Below, one piece after another: positions 18,562-28,180 of a stretch of DNA of 64,000 nt. Under the pieces are notes generated by a model. It saw only the letters and a list, made by a program, of their open reading frames with translations. It was not told the DNA's origin and searched no databases. This DNA comes from Proteiniphilum sp. X52 (lineage in GTDB: Bacteria > Bacteroidota > Bacteroidia > Bacteroidales > Dysgonomonadaceae): contig NZ_RDSD01000021.1 in the NCBI RefSeq assembly GCF_003712195.1, forward strand, positions 1 through 64,000. Direction: 5' to 3'. Every line of letters starts with the position of its first letter. Position 1 is the first letter of the stretch. Both the position numbers and the translations under genes were made by a program.

Positions 18562-19710
18562 TCACAACTCAGGCTTTTCCTCTGCAAATGCTCTTTCGAA
18601 CACACTCAGCTGATAATAAGGGTTATAATACTTATCGATTATTTCGTGTGATCTTTCCCTCAAGAGGTTCCTATCCATGTTATTTATCCATTTCTCAATT
18701 TTAACTCTGAGATCGTTCACGTCATTTTCCTTAAAGAAGAAGCCATTATATCCATCTTCTATGGCTTCGGCTTCAGGCATTTGATTCACCATATTATCGT
18801 GTGTGCCCACAGGCGTGCCGAAACTCAGGGAATGAATCCCCGTCAATCCCACATTTCCGGGGGACACACACAGGTCGGACATAGATAGAAATTTGCCTAT
18901 CACCTCTTCATCGTAGCATGCACCCGTAAAGTACAACCATTTTTCCTCGAGACCTTTTTTTCCCATCTCCTCCAGTATCCCTCTTTCGGGACCGTCTCCC
19001 ATCACCACAAGATTAGCCCTGGGTTCCTCATTATTTATCTGATGGATCGCTTTCAACAGCATATCCAATTTTTTCACTTTGGTCAACCTTCCAATAAAAA
19101 TGACAACAGGCAAAGAAGGATTCCCGAAAAAAGGAAACACCTCGTTCTTTTCCAATCCTTTCAGTTTCTGATTCAACAATTTATGGGCATCGTAGTCCAG
19201 CGAATTGAAAACGACATATAAATTATCGGGGTTAAATCCATGTTCGATATGGAATTTTTTCGATCGTCTTTCGTAAAGTAGCATCTTGTGTCCAAGTCGA
19301 AAAAAAATCTTTTTCAACCTCAACTTGAATCCTTTCTCACGTCCGTACAATCCATGTGCCCAGAAAAAGACCTTGATGCCACGGAGCCGACAGATTGCGG
19401 CAGCTATCCAGGTGGATGGGCGGGACATTTCCGAGGTGAAAATGGCGTAATCAAATTTAGAGCCGCAGCATTCGCGTATGACTTTTGTCTGCCAAAGGAG
19501 GGTTTCCCTTTTCCACCAATAATTTCTCACTTTATGCAGCCGATGTTTGTGCGATAAAAATCCTTCCTTTTCAAAATCGATCGCTTCAACCCCATTCTCA
19601 CTGTCTCCAAAGAAAAAATGCATATCCCAACCGGGATGGTTGATCAAAATATTCCATATCGGTCTCCTATAATGAGGTGCTATGTCCGCAAAAAACTTTA
19701 TCGTTATCAT
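18562..19710 (-). CDS. GT4-type glycosyltransferase
   Basis: 382 residues of GT-B fold. The N-terminus (IKFFADIAPHYRRPIWNILI) has the acceptor-binding HYRRP-type loop; the C-terminal half contains VIFIGRLTKVKKLDMLLKAI and NLVVMGDGPERGILE, characteristic of GT4 enzymes. The position of the usual EX7E motif reads PGNVGLTGIHSLSFGTP, so the first acidic residue is replaced, as in some capsule GT4 proteins. It transfers an unidentified sugar during repeat-unit assembly. It lies 61 bases upstream of ugd's start in transcription order reversed, in the same operon. Confidence 0.85.
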   Translation of the reverse strand: MITIKFFADIAPHYRRPIWNILINHPGWDMHFFFGDSENGVEAIDFEKEGFLSHKHRLHKVRNYWWKRETLLWQTKVIRECCGSKFDYAIFTSEMSRPSTWIAAAICRLRGIKVFFWAHGLYGREKGFKLRLKKIFFRLGHKMLLYERRSKKFHIEHGFNPDNLYVVFNSLDYDAHKLLNQKLKGLEKNEVFPFFGNPSLPVVIFIGRLTKVKKLDMLLKAIHQINNEEPRANLVVMGDGPERGILEEMGKKGLEEKWLYFTGACYDEEVIGKFLSMSDLCVSPGNVGLTGIHSLSFGTPVGTHDNMVNQMPEAEAIEDGYNGFFFKENDVNDLRVKIEKWINNMDRNLLRERSHEIIDKYYNPYYQLSVFERAFAEEKPEL

Positions 19711-19782
19711 AAAACATTTTTAACAAATTCCTTTTATTGTAATGATGACCCATCAATGATTCGGCATGTCATTTATCTCTTT

Positions 19783-20256
19783 TCATAAAAAGCGTCGCAT
19801 GGTTATCAAATCACCATTCGATTTGTCCTCCTCCACTTCAAAGCCGAATCTTTTCCCTATCTTATAAGAAAAATGATTTGATTTGATAAATTTGATGTAT
19901 AGTGACTCTAAATGTATTGACACGGCATAATCGATCAGATATTGAAACATTTCCATGCCAATCGCCTTTCCCCAATACTTCTTTTCTCCGATATAGGCCC
20001 ATGCCTCGCCATCTGAATCAGTGATATGCTTGATGCCCAATACCCCGATTGGGTCTTCATCACGCCATACAGAACGAATATAATAATCCTCTCTGTCCTT
20101 GAGGTTCTCAAACCATTTTTCTTTCGATTCGCGGTCTGATTCGGGAGTCAGCGTAAGTGCCCTGATTTCCGGATCACTCAACCATTCCAAAGACTTTTCA
20201 AAAGTCTTACGATCAAATTCCCTGATATCCACATCAATAATTCTCCTGTATTCCAT
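19783..20256 (-). CDS. GNAT-family acetyltransferase
   Basis: 157 residues from the ATG at 20256 (MEYRRIIDVDIREFD); the longer frame upstream lies inside the DUF418 gene and is discarded. It shows a RimJ/RimL-like GNAT fold: GVLGIKHITDSDGEAWAYIGEKKYWGKAIGMEMFQYLIDYA contains the acetyl-CoA loop region, and SNHFSYKIGKRFGFEVEE the usual C-terminal strand-helix. In a capsule operon with an aminotransferase for 3-amino-dideoxyhexose it may N-acetylate that sugar, but this is inference; protein N-acetylation is also possible. Confidence 0.75.
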   Translation of the reverse strand: MEYRRIIDVDIREFDRKTFEKSLEWLSDPEIRALTLTPESDRESKEKWFENLKDREDYYIRSVWRDEDPIGVLGIKHITDSDGEAWAYIGEKKYWGKAIGMEMFQYLIDYAVSIHLESLYIKFIKSNHFSYKIGKRFGFEVEEDKSNGDLITMRRFL

Positions 20257-20264
20257 AATATATT

Positions 20265-21560
20265 TTATTTTTTTATTGCAAATATGAATTGACGCTTTTG
20301 TGCTCTTTTGAATGGCTGCCATTTCAGATAGGTTCCCGAACGCCAAAGCCATTCAAGGGGACCATAGAGGAAGCTTTTGACCCAGTACCGGCTGAGGATG
20401 ATCTGCCATGTGTATATTATCAGTCCCAAGGCGAAAAGCGCGGCCGCTCCCATATTGCCGAATACCGATCCAAACCCCCACGCCGAGAAAAGAATCGCAC
20501 CTGTCATATTTTGCATTTCATAATTGGTAAGTCCCATACGGCCATATGGAGTTAGCAAATTCAAATATTTCCTGATACTGTCCACTTGGTAAAGAGTGAT
20601 AAATCCCATCGCCAATGTTGCTGACAGGGTGACAGTGCCGATGGTGCTCAAAGCCGAGATCAGAAGCGTGTTAAACGGAATGGTGTCCCCCTCCACTCCC
20701 AATCTTGACAAGTTGGATGGCACATCCGGCATGAATTTGATGGCCATGAAAATGGCAAAACTACCCAGCAGGAATAAAAAAAACAACCGGACATTTTTCT
20801 TCTTTCTGGCATGCACATGCTCAAAAAAACGAAGCCGCCCTACGATAAATCCCATGATAAACAATGCCAGGATCATGTATCCTGTATTACTATACATGAA
20901 TTGAAATTTCAGTTTATCCAGTGTTTTAACAGTCAGGTTCTCCTTGGCTGATTGAAAGAAGGTTCTACTTTCGGGAGAGGTGTTCCCGGCCGGTCGTTCC
21001 GGTATGTCTCCGGAAACGGTCGCTGAAGGCTGTTCAATGATCACATCATCAAAACGTGTATTGTCAAAACCGACTATAAACCAATTTGGAACACCTGTCA
21101 ACAGCAAACACACCAAAACCATGAGCACCCAATTCTTCAACGGAAACAGGAATACCAGCACCACGCCGAAAACCGCGTAAATGGTAAGGATATCAACGTA
21201 AGCAAAAGCAGTGCCGACCAAACCAATGAAAAAGAGCAATAACATTCGCCATAAAAAACGTTTACGAAAATCAACACCTTTCTTCGATGCTCTATCCATT
21301 TGAATATAAAAACTGAGGCCAAAGAGGAAAGAGAAGATGCTTATAAACTTACCCCGGATCATCGTATTGGTGAACCATTGAACGACACCGTCCCACCTGG
21401 TGGAAAAAGCGGTATCCGGCATATTGCCGGTGGCGTAGCCGAAATGATCCAGCATATGCATAAGAATCACCCCTAATAACGCAAAACCTCTTAAAGCGTC
21501 TATAACCGTCATTCTTTGCGAAGGAGCCGGAATAATTTCATTTTCCCTTATCATACCCAT
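20265..21560 (-). CDS. DUF418-family multipass membrane protein (YeiB-like)
   Basis: 431 residues with about ten membrane helices. The start RMTVIDALRGFALLGVILMH is the shared heparan-acetyltransferase/YeiB N-terminal motif, and the C-terminal DUF418 region shows TPYGRMGLTNYEMQN and a final WQIILSRYWVKSFLYGPLEWLWR. The family is related to membrane acyltransferases of the HGSNAT type, so transfer of an acyl group to an extracytoplasmic sugar is plausible here. The biochemical function of DUF418 proteins is not established. It sits within the capsule operon, 40 bases after fcl. Confidence 0.85.
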   Translation of the reverse strand: MGMIRENEIIPAPSQRMTVIDALRGFALLGVILMHMLDHFGYATGNMPDTAFSTRWDGVVQWFTNTMIRGKFISIFSFLFGLSFYIQMDRASKKGVDFRKRFLWRMLLLFFIGLVGTAFAYVDILTIYAVFGVVLVFLFPLKNWVLMVLVCLLLTGVPNWFIVGFDNTRFDDVIIEQPSATVSGDIPERPAGNTSPESRTFFQSAKENLTVKTLDKLKFQFMYSNTGYMILALFIMGFIVGRLRFFEHVHARKKKNVRLFFLFLLGSFAIFMAIKFMPDVPSNLSRLGVEGDTIPFNTLLISALSTIGTVTLSATLAMGFITLYQVDSIRKYLNLLTPYGRMGLTNYEMQNMTGAILFSAWGFGSVFGNMGAAALFALGLIIYTWQIILSRYWVKSFLYGPLEWLWRSGTYLKWQPFKRAQKRQFIFAIKK

Positions 21561-21600
21561 AGGTTTATTATTGTTTCAAGCTGTTGTCTCATTGTACGTC

Positions 21601-22716
21601 TCACGCGATATTAATAGGATTAGAGCGATTCCACGCATTTTCCACCTGATCTGAAAGATACCAGTGATACATCCGTCGGATTCCCTCTTCGAGTTCCACC
21701 TTGTATCTCCAACCCAATGATTCCAGTTTGGAAACGTCGGTCAATTTTCTCATTGTTCCATCGGGCTTGGAAGGATTGAACTTGATTTTTCCGGTATACC
21801 CCACAATATCGGCTGTGAGAAGGGCCAACTCTTTTATACTGATCTCTTTACCGGTTCCTATATTGATATGGCAATTACGGATCTCTTGGTTATCTCCTCT
21901 CAGGTCTCTGAAGTTCACATTCTCCATGATAAATACGCAGGCGTCAGCCAGATCCTCACTCCAGAGGAACTCTCTCATAGGTTTACCCGTACCCCATAGC
22001 TCCAGATGGTTTGAAAATATACCGATCTTATTGAGGGTGAAGACAAAATCGTCCATAGTGCTTTGTCCGTCAATCCCCTCGAGGGATCTGCGCCTGAGGT
22101 CTTTTTGTATGCCGCTCCAGTTATTCTCTTTCATACATTTGGCCAGATGCATTTTTCGTATTAACGCCGGAAGCACATGGCTTTTTTCCAGATTGAAATT
22201 ATCATTCGGCCCATACAAGTTAGTAGGCATCACGGCTATATAGTTCGTGCCGTACTGGATATTGAAGCTTTCACACATCTTAAGCCCGGCAATTTTGGCA
22301 ATCGCATAAGGTTCATTGGTGTATTCAAGCGGCGAAGTAAGCAGATCTTCCTCCCGGATAGGTTGCGGAGCCTCTTTCGGATAGATGCAGCTGCTTCCCA
22401 GGAATAACAACTTCCGCACGCCGTGGCGGTAGCTTTCTCCTATCACATTGTTCTGTATCTGAAGATTACGATAGATAAAATCGGCACGAAAGGTATTGTT
22501 CGCGACAATTCCTCCCACATAAGCCGCTGCCAGGAACACATAATCCGGTTTCTCTTCGTCGAAAAATCTTTTGACAGCGACACCATCCATTAAATCCAAC
22601 TCGCTGTGAGAGCGGCCCACAAGGTTGGTGTAGCCTTTCGACAACAGATTTTTCCAGATAGCAGATCCTACCAAACCCTTGTGCCCGGCGATGTATATTT
22701 TGCTATTTTCATTCAT
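21601..22716 (-). CDS. fcl: GDP-L-fucose synthase
   Basis: 371 residues. It converts GDP-4-keto-6-deoxy-mannose to GDP-L-fucose (epimerase and NADPH reductase). The N-terminal GHKGLVGSA (11-19) is the NADP-binding loop; SSC at 108-110 and Tyr137-x3-Lys141 form the catalytic set. It is about 50 residues longer than the E. coli enzyme because of an insertion around [16 protein letters not shown], a form usual in Bacteroidetes. It overlaps the preceding gmd by 8 bases, so the two are translationally linked. Confidence 0.95.
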   Translation of the reverse strand: MNENSKIYIAGHKGLVGSAIWKNLLSKGYTNLVGRSHSELDLMDGVAVKRFFDEEKPDYVFLAAAYVGGIVANNTFRADFIYRNLQIQNNVIGESYRHGVRKLLFLGSSCIYPKEAPQPIREEDLLTSPLEYTNEPYAIAKIAGLKMCESFNIQYGTNYIAVMPTNLYGPNDNFNLEKSHVLPALIRKMHLAKCMKENNWSGIQKDLRRRSLEGIDGQSTMDDFVFTLNKIGIFSNHLELWGTGKPMREFLWSEDLADACVFIMENVNFRDLRGDNQEIRNCHINIGTGKEISIKELALLTADIVGYTGKIKFNPSKPDGTMRKLTDVSKLESLGWRYKVELEEGIRRMYHWYLSDQVENAWNRSNPINIA

Positions 22717-23794
22717 TGTTGATTATCTCTCTTATTTTCAATTTTTTCACAAATTTCATATCATGCCTGACCATTAACCTGACCAGTTCTTCGAAAGAGG
22801 TTTTACGGGGATTCCACCCCAGCAATGTCCTGGCCTTGGTAGGATCACCCAGAAGCTGTTCCACTTCAGCAGGACGAAAATATTTGGGATCAACCTCCAC
22901 CAATATCCTGCCGGTGGCGGTATCTATTCCTTTTTCATCTATGCCTTCCCCTTCCCAACGAAGTTGGATGCCGGCTTCGGCAAAAGCGTGCGTGCAAAAT
23001 TCGCGCACGGTGTGCATCTCGCCGGTAGCGATTACAAAATCTTCGGGTTTGTCATGTTGTAGCATCAGCCACATACATTCCACATAGTCTTTGGCATAAC
23101 CCCAATCTCTTAAGGCATTCAGGTTGCCCAGGTAGAGTTTATCCTGTTCTCCCAGTGCGATACGAGCCACGGCAATGGTTATTTTTCTGGTGACAAAGGT
23201 CTCCCCCCTGCGCTCACTCTCGTGATTAAAGAGGATGCCATTCACGGCGAACATATTATATGATTCCCTGTAATTTTTCGTGATCCAGTAACCATATAGT
23301 TTTGCCACTCCATACGGGCTACGGGGATAAAAGGGTGTCGTCTCTTTCTGAGGCACCTCCTGGACCAATCCGTAGAGTTCCGATGTGGATGCCTGGTATA
23401 TTTTTGTTTTTTTCTCCAGCCCAAGAATACGGACTGCTTCCAAAAGACGGAGCGTACCCACGGCATCTGTCTCGGCCGTATATTCAGGCACATCGAAACT
23501 TACTTTTACGTGGCTTTGTGCCGCCAGATTATAAATTTCATCCGGTTTTGTCGTTTGGATGACGCGGATCAATGAACTGGAATCAGTCATATCCGCATAA
23601 TGAAGATTGACAAGCCTGTCACGCCGCATATCCCTTACCCACTCGTCAAAATACAGATGTTCTATACGACCTGTATTGAAAGAGGAAGAGCGGCGTATTA
23701 TCCCATGTACCTCATATCCTTTTTCAATCAATAATTCTGCCAGAAAGGATCCGTCCTGTCCTGTAATACCTGTTATCAGCGCTACTTTTGTCAT
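22709..23794 (-). CDS. gmd: GDP-mannose 4,6-dehydratase
   Basis: 361 residues, extended SDR family. The NADP loop GITGQDGS lies at 9-16, the active-site Thr/Ser-Glu at STSELYG (Glu139) and the Tyr161-x3-Lys165 pair in SPYGVAK. It makes GDP-4-keto-6-deoxymannose from GDP-mannose, which the fcl product turns into GDP-fucose. Together they show that the polymer contains fucose. Enzymes making GDP-mannose are not in the window. Confidence 0.96.
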   Translation of the reverse strand: MTKVALITGITGQDGSFLAELLIEKGYEVHGIIRRSSSFNTGRIEHLYFDEWVRDMRRDRLVNLHYADMTDSSSLIRVIQTTKPDEIYNLAAQSHVKVSFDVPEYTAETDAVGTLRLLEAVRILGLEKKTKIYQASTSELYGLVQEVPQKETTPFYPRSPYGVAKLYGYWITKNYRESYNMFAVNGILFNHESERRGETFVTRKITIAVARIALGEQDKLYLGNLNALRDWGYAKDYVECMWLMLQHDKPEDFVIATGEMHTVREFCTHAFAEAGIQLRWEGEGIDEKGIDTATGRILVEVDPKYFRPAEVEQLLGDPTKARTLLGWNPRKTSFEELVRLMVRHDMKFVKKLKIREIINNE

Positions 23795-23841
23795 ATTATT
23801 TCCTTTTTAATTTTCAAAATCTTAGTTCTATCATCCTGTAT

Positions 23842-25230
23842 CTATCCGGCATTTTCATAAGCTTTATTACCAAACAGCGTCATAAAAATTATTCTTATAT
23901 CCCAAATGAAATTCCATTTTTCGAGATACTCCATATCATACTCCACCCTTTTCTCCATTTTCCAAAGTTCGTCCGTGAGACCTCTGAATCCGTTGACCTG
24001 CGCCCAACCGGTGATACCGGGTTTAACGAAATGGCGCACCTTGTAATGGCGGATCAGTTCGGAATATTGTTCGGTATGTTTCAACATGTGTGGACGGGGG
24101 CCCACCACCGACATGTTACCGAGAAATACGTTAATGAATTGCGGTAATTCGTCGATATTGGTTTTTCTCATAAAGTGACCTATTGAGGTGATACGAGAAT
24201 CATTCACTTGTGCCTGTTTGCTATCGGATTCACTATTCACGGTCATTGTCCTGAATTTATAACACCAAAAAGTTTTGTTATTGATACCTGTGCGTTGTTG
24301 TTTGAAAAACACCGGGCCTTTTGAATTTAATTTTATCAATAGGCCCATGATGGGAAATAACCAACTGCACATACACACAATCACGGCAGCTGAAAACAGA
24401 ATATCAAAAACACGTTTCTCTGTGCGTAATGTCAAACTGTCCAATGGAATCTCCTGTGGATTAAATATTTCAAAATAACGAGCCGATTCTTTTATTCTGC
24501 CCACCCGATTATTGTCATTCCAATATCCTTTTGTAAGCACATACCTTACGCGCAACCCCGTTTCATTACATTTGGAGAGTAACACTCTGGTGTTTTCTTT
24601 GGTGAAATAGGATGGATCAGTTACAAAGAGCATGTTCAATTTGTATTTTTCGGACAGAGCGGGCAAATCGTCCAAATTACCCAATGTGGCAAAATCGGAC
24701 TGTAGTCCTTTACTTGAAAGATAGCCTGCCAGTTTAAAGCCCAAAGAGGGATTATCATTGAGCAACTTACCCAACACCAGATCCGAGTTCCCCGCCCCAA
24801 GAATAGCTACCCTCTGGCATGCATGCCCGTTTTTATACCTGTACTGTTGCACTTTGTAAACGAGATAAAAAACAACCACCTTGAACACAAAGAAAAATCC
24901 CGTATATTCCACCAGGAATCCCTTGTGATATCCAGTGGGGAGAAAAATCTCGGCCAAGAGAAAGAGAATGGCAAGAAGGATGAGAAACCGTATGCTGAAA
25001 GTTTTTACTCTTTCAGTATAACTATCGGTAAAAAAGTAATTTCTGTTCGAATAGATAATGTAGGCCAACAATTCCGAAACATTGGCGTGCAAGATATAGA
25101 GGTTTCTTCCCGGAAGATCAATATAATTATACATGGGGCTATTGTAAAACACCATATAAACCGATATATTTAAAAGTAATAAATCGAAGAGAAGATAGAG
25201 GAATCTCACTCCTGGATGATCTGTCTTCAT
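23842..25230 (-). CDS. Polyprenyl glycosylphosphotransferase (initiating sugar transferase)
   Basis: 462 residues. The N-terminal half has four to five membrane helices and a CoA-binding-like domain (ILGAGNSDLVLGKLL). The C-terminal third is the bacterial sugar-transferase domain (KRVFDILFSAA, GPVFFKQQRTG, CYKFRTM, DELPQFINVFLGNMSVVGPRP). It transfers a sugar-1-phosphate to undecaprenyl phosphate and so starts repeat-unit synthesis at the inner membrane, like WcaJ or WbaP. The sugar is unknown. It lies mid-operon upstream of gmd. Confidence 0.93.
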   Translation of the reverse strand: MKTDHPGVRFLYLLFDLLLLNISVYMVFYNSPMYNYIDLPGRNLYILHANVSELLAYIIYSNRNYFFTDSYTERVKTFSIRFLILLAILFLLAEIFLPTGYHKGFLVEYTGFFFVFKVVVFYLVYKVQQYRYKNGHACQRVAILGAGNSDLVLGKLLNDNPSLGFKLAGYLSSKGLQSDFATLGNLDDLPALSEKYKLNMLFVTDPSYFTKENTRVLLSKCNETGLRVRYVLTKGYWNDNNRVGRIKESARYFEIFNPQEIPLDSLTLRTEKRVFDILFSAAVIVCMCSWLFPIMGLLIKLNSKGPVFFKQQRTGINNKTFWCYKFRTMTVNSESDSKQAQVNDSRITSIGHFMRKTNIDELPQFINVFLGNMSVVGPRPHMLKHTEQYSELIRHYKVRHFVKPGITGWAQVNGFRGLTDELWKMEKRVEYDMEYLEKWNFIWDIRIIFMTLFGNKAYENAG

Positions 25231-25306
25231 AAGTTATGATTATAAAAGAACATAATGTACATTAAACAAAGGCTCTTTGGGTCAAAGGATAGAAAAACAA
25301 TTCCCT

Positions 25307-26089
25307 CTATGATTTAGTGCCGTTTCGTTTCACAGTTTGCGATTGCAAAGCAGTAAACGGTGGATTTTCAGCAGGATGTTTGGCCGTATTTTTAAATTTT
25401 TCCTTGAGGATTTGGGAGACAAACAAAGTATTTCCCACCAGATATCTCCTCCACATACGGCGTGGTTCACGCACCAACCGGTAAAACCACTCCATTCCGG
25501 CGTTTACCATCCAGGCCGGCGCGCGTTGCACGGTACCCGCGTAAAAGTCGAATACAGCTCCAATGCAGCAGATATGGCCGGCATTCAATCGATCGAAATG
25601 GTCAAATGCCCATTTCTCCTGTTTGGGCGCGGTCATCCCCACAAAGAGCACATCCGGTTCAACTTGATTCACCGCGTCAATCATGACCTGGTTTTCATCT
25701 TCCGTGAACTCCGGTTTATAGGGGGGAGAGTAGCTATATACCTCCAGGCCGGGAAACTCCTTCTCCGCTCTTTTCTTGATCAGCTTCAAGGTAGCTTTCG
25801 AGCTGCCAAGGAAAAAACATTTGCCCTGTGCCGCATGCACCCTTTCCATTTCATAACGGAATATGTCGTCACCGGCTATTTTTCTTATTTTTTTACCTTG
25901 TAGCAACCGAGTGGCCAGCACCACACTGATGCCGTCAGGCAATAATATATCGCTGGCCTGAAGCGCCTCACGGAAAACGGGGTCTTTTTTAACCGTATTA
26001 TATGAATGGGCATTCAACGTGGTGATCAACTTTTTGGAAGAAGTTATTTCCTGTAAAGACCCACTGAACAGTTCAAATTGCTGTAACAT
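25307..26089 (-). CDS. WecB/TagA/CpsF-family (GT26) glycosyltransferase
   Basis: 260 residues from the ATG at 26089; a GTG at 26134 is a less likely start. The family motifs are clear: LNAHSYNTVKKD, ASDILLPDGISVVLATRL, DVLFVGMTAPKQEKW and GAVFDFYAGTVQRAPAWM followed by MEWFYRLVREPRRMWRRY. GT26 enzymes add N-acetylmannosaminuronate, ManNAc or glucose to the lipid-linked first sugar, so this gene probably adds the second sugar after the neighbouring initiating transferase. Donor unknown. Confidence 0.9.
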   Translation of the reverse strand: MLQQFELFSGSLQEITSSKKLITTLNAHSYNTVKKDPVFREALQASDILLPDGISVVLATRLLQGKKIRKIAGDDIFRYEMERVHAAQGKCFFLGSSKATLKLIKKRAEKEFPGLEVYSYSPPYKPEFTEDENQVMIDAVNQVEPDVLFVGMTAPKQEKWAFDHFDRLNAGHICCIGAVFDFYAGTVQRAPAWMVNAGMEWFYRLVREPRRMWRRYLVGNTLFVSQILKEKFKNTAKHPAENPPFTALQSQTVKRNGTKS

Positions 26090-26147
26090 AATTCTGTGAT
26101 TTTTAAAAACATTCAAACATACTGTAAACGACACTTATGGCTCCCGG

Positions 26148-27071
26148 TTAAGGAGTCCAAGAAAAAGTGTATCTCAATGAGGTGAGACAATTATGAAGTT
26201 CTTTAAAGCGAATCAGGCCTATATTCGGTTCTCCTTCGAAACTGGAAGTGCCCAGATCCATGTAATCGAACCCCATATCTTTGTAATGGTAGAAACAATG
26301 TTTGTACATAAGATTCATGACGCCCAAATTTCTTTTTTCCATATCATCGCCCATAAAGATTCCCTGAACGATCTTTTCATGTCCACGATAAAAAACGCCG
26401 GCTCCTAAGACATGGCCGTCACTGTCCTTCACGCAGAAGAAGTCCACAGGCACAATGCGATTCATCTCCAGCAGGTCATCCAATGACATGTGTATTTTAC
26501 GTCCCTGCTCCTCACGGTTGCGGAGAATCACCCTATACCCTTCTTCCATCGAACCCCTATCGGTCACCATCGACCAGGAGAGACCATGCTTGAGTGCCTT
26601 GCGGCAATTTTGTTCCACCACATACTTGGCCCATTTGCCGTCAAAATTCTTTAAGTCAGCCCAATTACAGATATCGGGTGTGGCCATGGTAAATCCGATT
26701 TTGATAAACGCATTGACCAGCTTGGCATTCATATTGGTCTGGTAAAGGTCGGGGGGCAATGTGACAGACACCTTCTCCAATCCTTCTTTTCTGACATACT
26801 CTTTCAGGTCGGTAAGAAAATTGGATATCGTATAATAAAACTGATGTTCGTGCGAATAATGAAATCCGCCGAAAGGCGCGGAAAAAGGCGATTTAAGGAT
26901 ACCATCCTTTATACCCGCGATCAAACCCATGGATGAATCATCCTCTTTTATCAACCTAACCACTCGGTCACATTTGTTCTCCACCATCCCGATAAACGTT
27001 TCCGATATAAACAGATGCGGATCGGAAGTGAAACGTCTTCTGTACTCTTCTTGTGATACTGCTACAAGCAT
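26148..27071 (-). CDS. FemAB-like GNAT acyltransferase
   Basis: 307 residues. The fold is the double-GNAT FemAB type: an N-terminal domain with APFGGFHYSHEHQFYY and a C-terminal domain with GHEKIVQGIFMGDDMEKRNLGVMNLMYKHCFYHYKDMG and FDYMDLGTSSFEGEPN, where the second GNAT domain ends. Such proteins in polysaccharide loci transfer amino acids or acyl groups to amino sugars. It follows an unusually long spacer (245 bases) after the GT2 gene. The role here, perhaps acylating the 3-amino-dideoxyhexose, is inferred. Confidence 0.75.
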   Translation of the reverse strand: MLVAVSQEEYRRRFTSDPHLFISETFIGMVENKCDRVVRLIKEDDSSMGLIAGIKDGILKSPFSAPFGGFHYSHEHQFYYTISNFLTDLKEYVRKEGLEKVSVTLPPDLYQTNMNAKLVNAFIKIGFTMATPDICNWADLKNFDGKWAKYVVEQNCRKALKHGLSWSMVTDRGSMEEGYRVILRNREEQGRKIHMSLDDLLEMNRIVPVDFFCVKDSDGHVLGAGVFYRGHEKIVQGIFMGDDMEKRNLGVMNLMYKHCFYHYKDMGFDYMDLGTSSFEGEPNIGLIRFKELHNCLTSLRYTFSWTP

Positions 27072-27316
27072 TTCTTCTATTTATTAATAACTTCCTGTAA
27101 TAATATATCTGGTATTTTTGCTCAAAACAGGGAGCGCGAAATTTCCCCCTCATTTCGTTTATTTCGTTCTGCCATTTCCCCATTTGCTCACGCAACACCG
27201 GACCAAACAACCGGCGTTGAATCCTGTCTGCCCAAGTGCGCGCATCATCATAGGAAGATATCCGGAAATAAAATTCAATCATTTTCACACATGTCATTCA
27301 CAAGCCCGTTGGGACA
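27072..27316 (-). other. Spacer with a coding-like remnant in the capsule operon
   Basis: This 245-base gap between two capsule genes is long for the operon. On the minus strand an open frame from 27282 reads through most of it with gene-like composition (for example RTWADRIQRRLFGPVLREQ), but it runs out of frame into the FemAB-like gene and ends at 26968 inside it. It has no recognisable domain. A decayed gene or a small unrecognised gene are both possible. Confidence 0.3.
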
Positions 27317-28180
27317 TTATTTTTTGAAACGCTCCCAAATAAAAGGAAAAAACACCTTCATCCACATCAAGAAGAATGAGTAAGGCAGATACATTGGAAA
27401 ATGCTTCCTGATATAATACATATACTCATTATAGGCAAGTCCTTTGGGGCTTTTCATCCAGGCAATCCGCTCTTTCAAGGGGACGGCGCTGTCTTTCCAT
27501 TTTTTTCCGTGATCATAATTACACACACCGCAAACATGGGGGGCCAGCCATACCGGTATTTGCTTTTTGACCGCTTGCAGGGAATAGTCGAAGTCAGCAA
27601 TGGCATGGGTATATTTTTCCGAGAATATGCCAATTTCATCCACCACATCAGCGCTGATCCACAACACATTCGCGTTGGTGAATTCACACCTTTGGGGTTG
27701 ACTTGCCGGCTCCAGTTTCTGTGCGGTCATTATAAAATGGTTTTTTTTAATAACCGAGCCTCCGTAACTCACCCTACCCTCATCATCCGTTGTGGCACCG
27801 GAATAGATTCCCCTCTTTCCCGTGTGTGCAAGCGAATAGGCCTCGGTTTCCAACAGGTGGACAAAAAAATCGGGACACAACACCACATCGTCATTGATGA
27901 GTAAATAAGCGTCATATGACTTTTCATCCATGGCCGTTTTCCATGCCAGGCGCATTCCTCCTGCCCAGAAAAGGTTTCCATCACCTTTCAGCACTTTCAC
28001 CTGGGGGAAGAGTGATTTTACGGCCTCTCCGGTTCCATCGGAAGAACCATCGTCCGTGAGGAACATGTCGAGTTCATATTCCGTCGGGATTGTTGCCTTA
28101 AAGAAGGAGGAAAGACAGTCGATCGTCTTAATTTTCCGGTTGTGGCACGTTAGCAAGACTGCTATATTCTGTTTTTGCAT
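27317..28180 (-). CDS. GT2 glycosyltransferase (rhamnosyltransferase-like)
   Basis: 287 residues. The ATG at 28180 is preceded by AGGAG at good spacing and begins KQNIAVLLTCHNRK, the first strand of GT2. LFLTDDGSSDGTGEAV and YLLINDDVVLCPDFF carry the nucleotide- and metal-binding Asp residues; GNLFWAGGMRLAWK is characteristic of the rhamnosyltransferase-like branch. The start lies 53 bases inside the end of the polymerase gene, implying translational coupling. Donor not determinable. Confidence 0.9.
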   Translation of the reverse strand: MQKQNIAVLLTCHNRKIKTIDCLSSFFKATIPTEYELDMFLTDDGSSDGTGEAVKSLFPQVKVLKGDGNLFWAGGMRLAWKTAMDEKSYDAYLLINDDVVLCPDFFVHLLETEAYSLAHTGKRGIYSGATTDDEGRVSYGGSVIKKNHFIMTAQKLEPASQPQRCEFTNANVLWISADVVDEIGIFSEKYTHAIADFDYSLQAVKKQIPVWLAPHVCGVCNYDHGKKWKDSAVPLKERIAWMKSPKGLAYNEYMYYIRKHFPMYLPYSFFLMWMKVFFPFIWERFKK

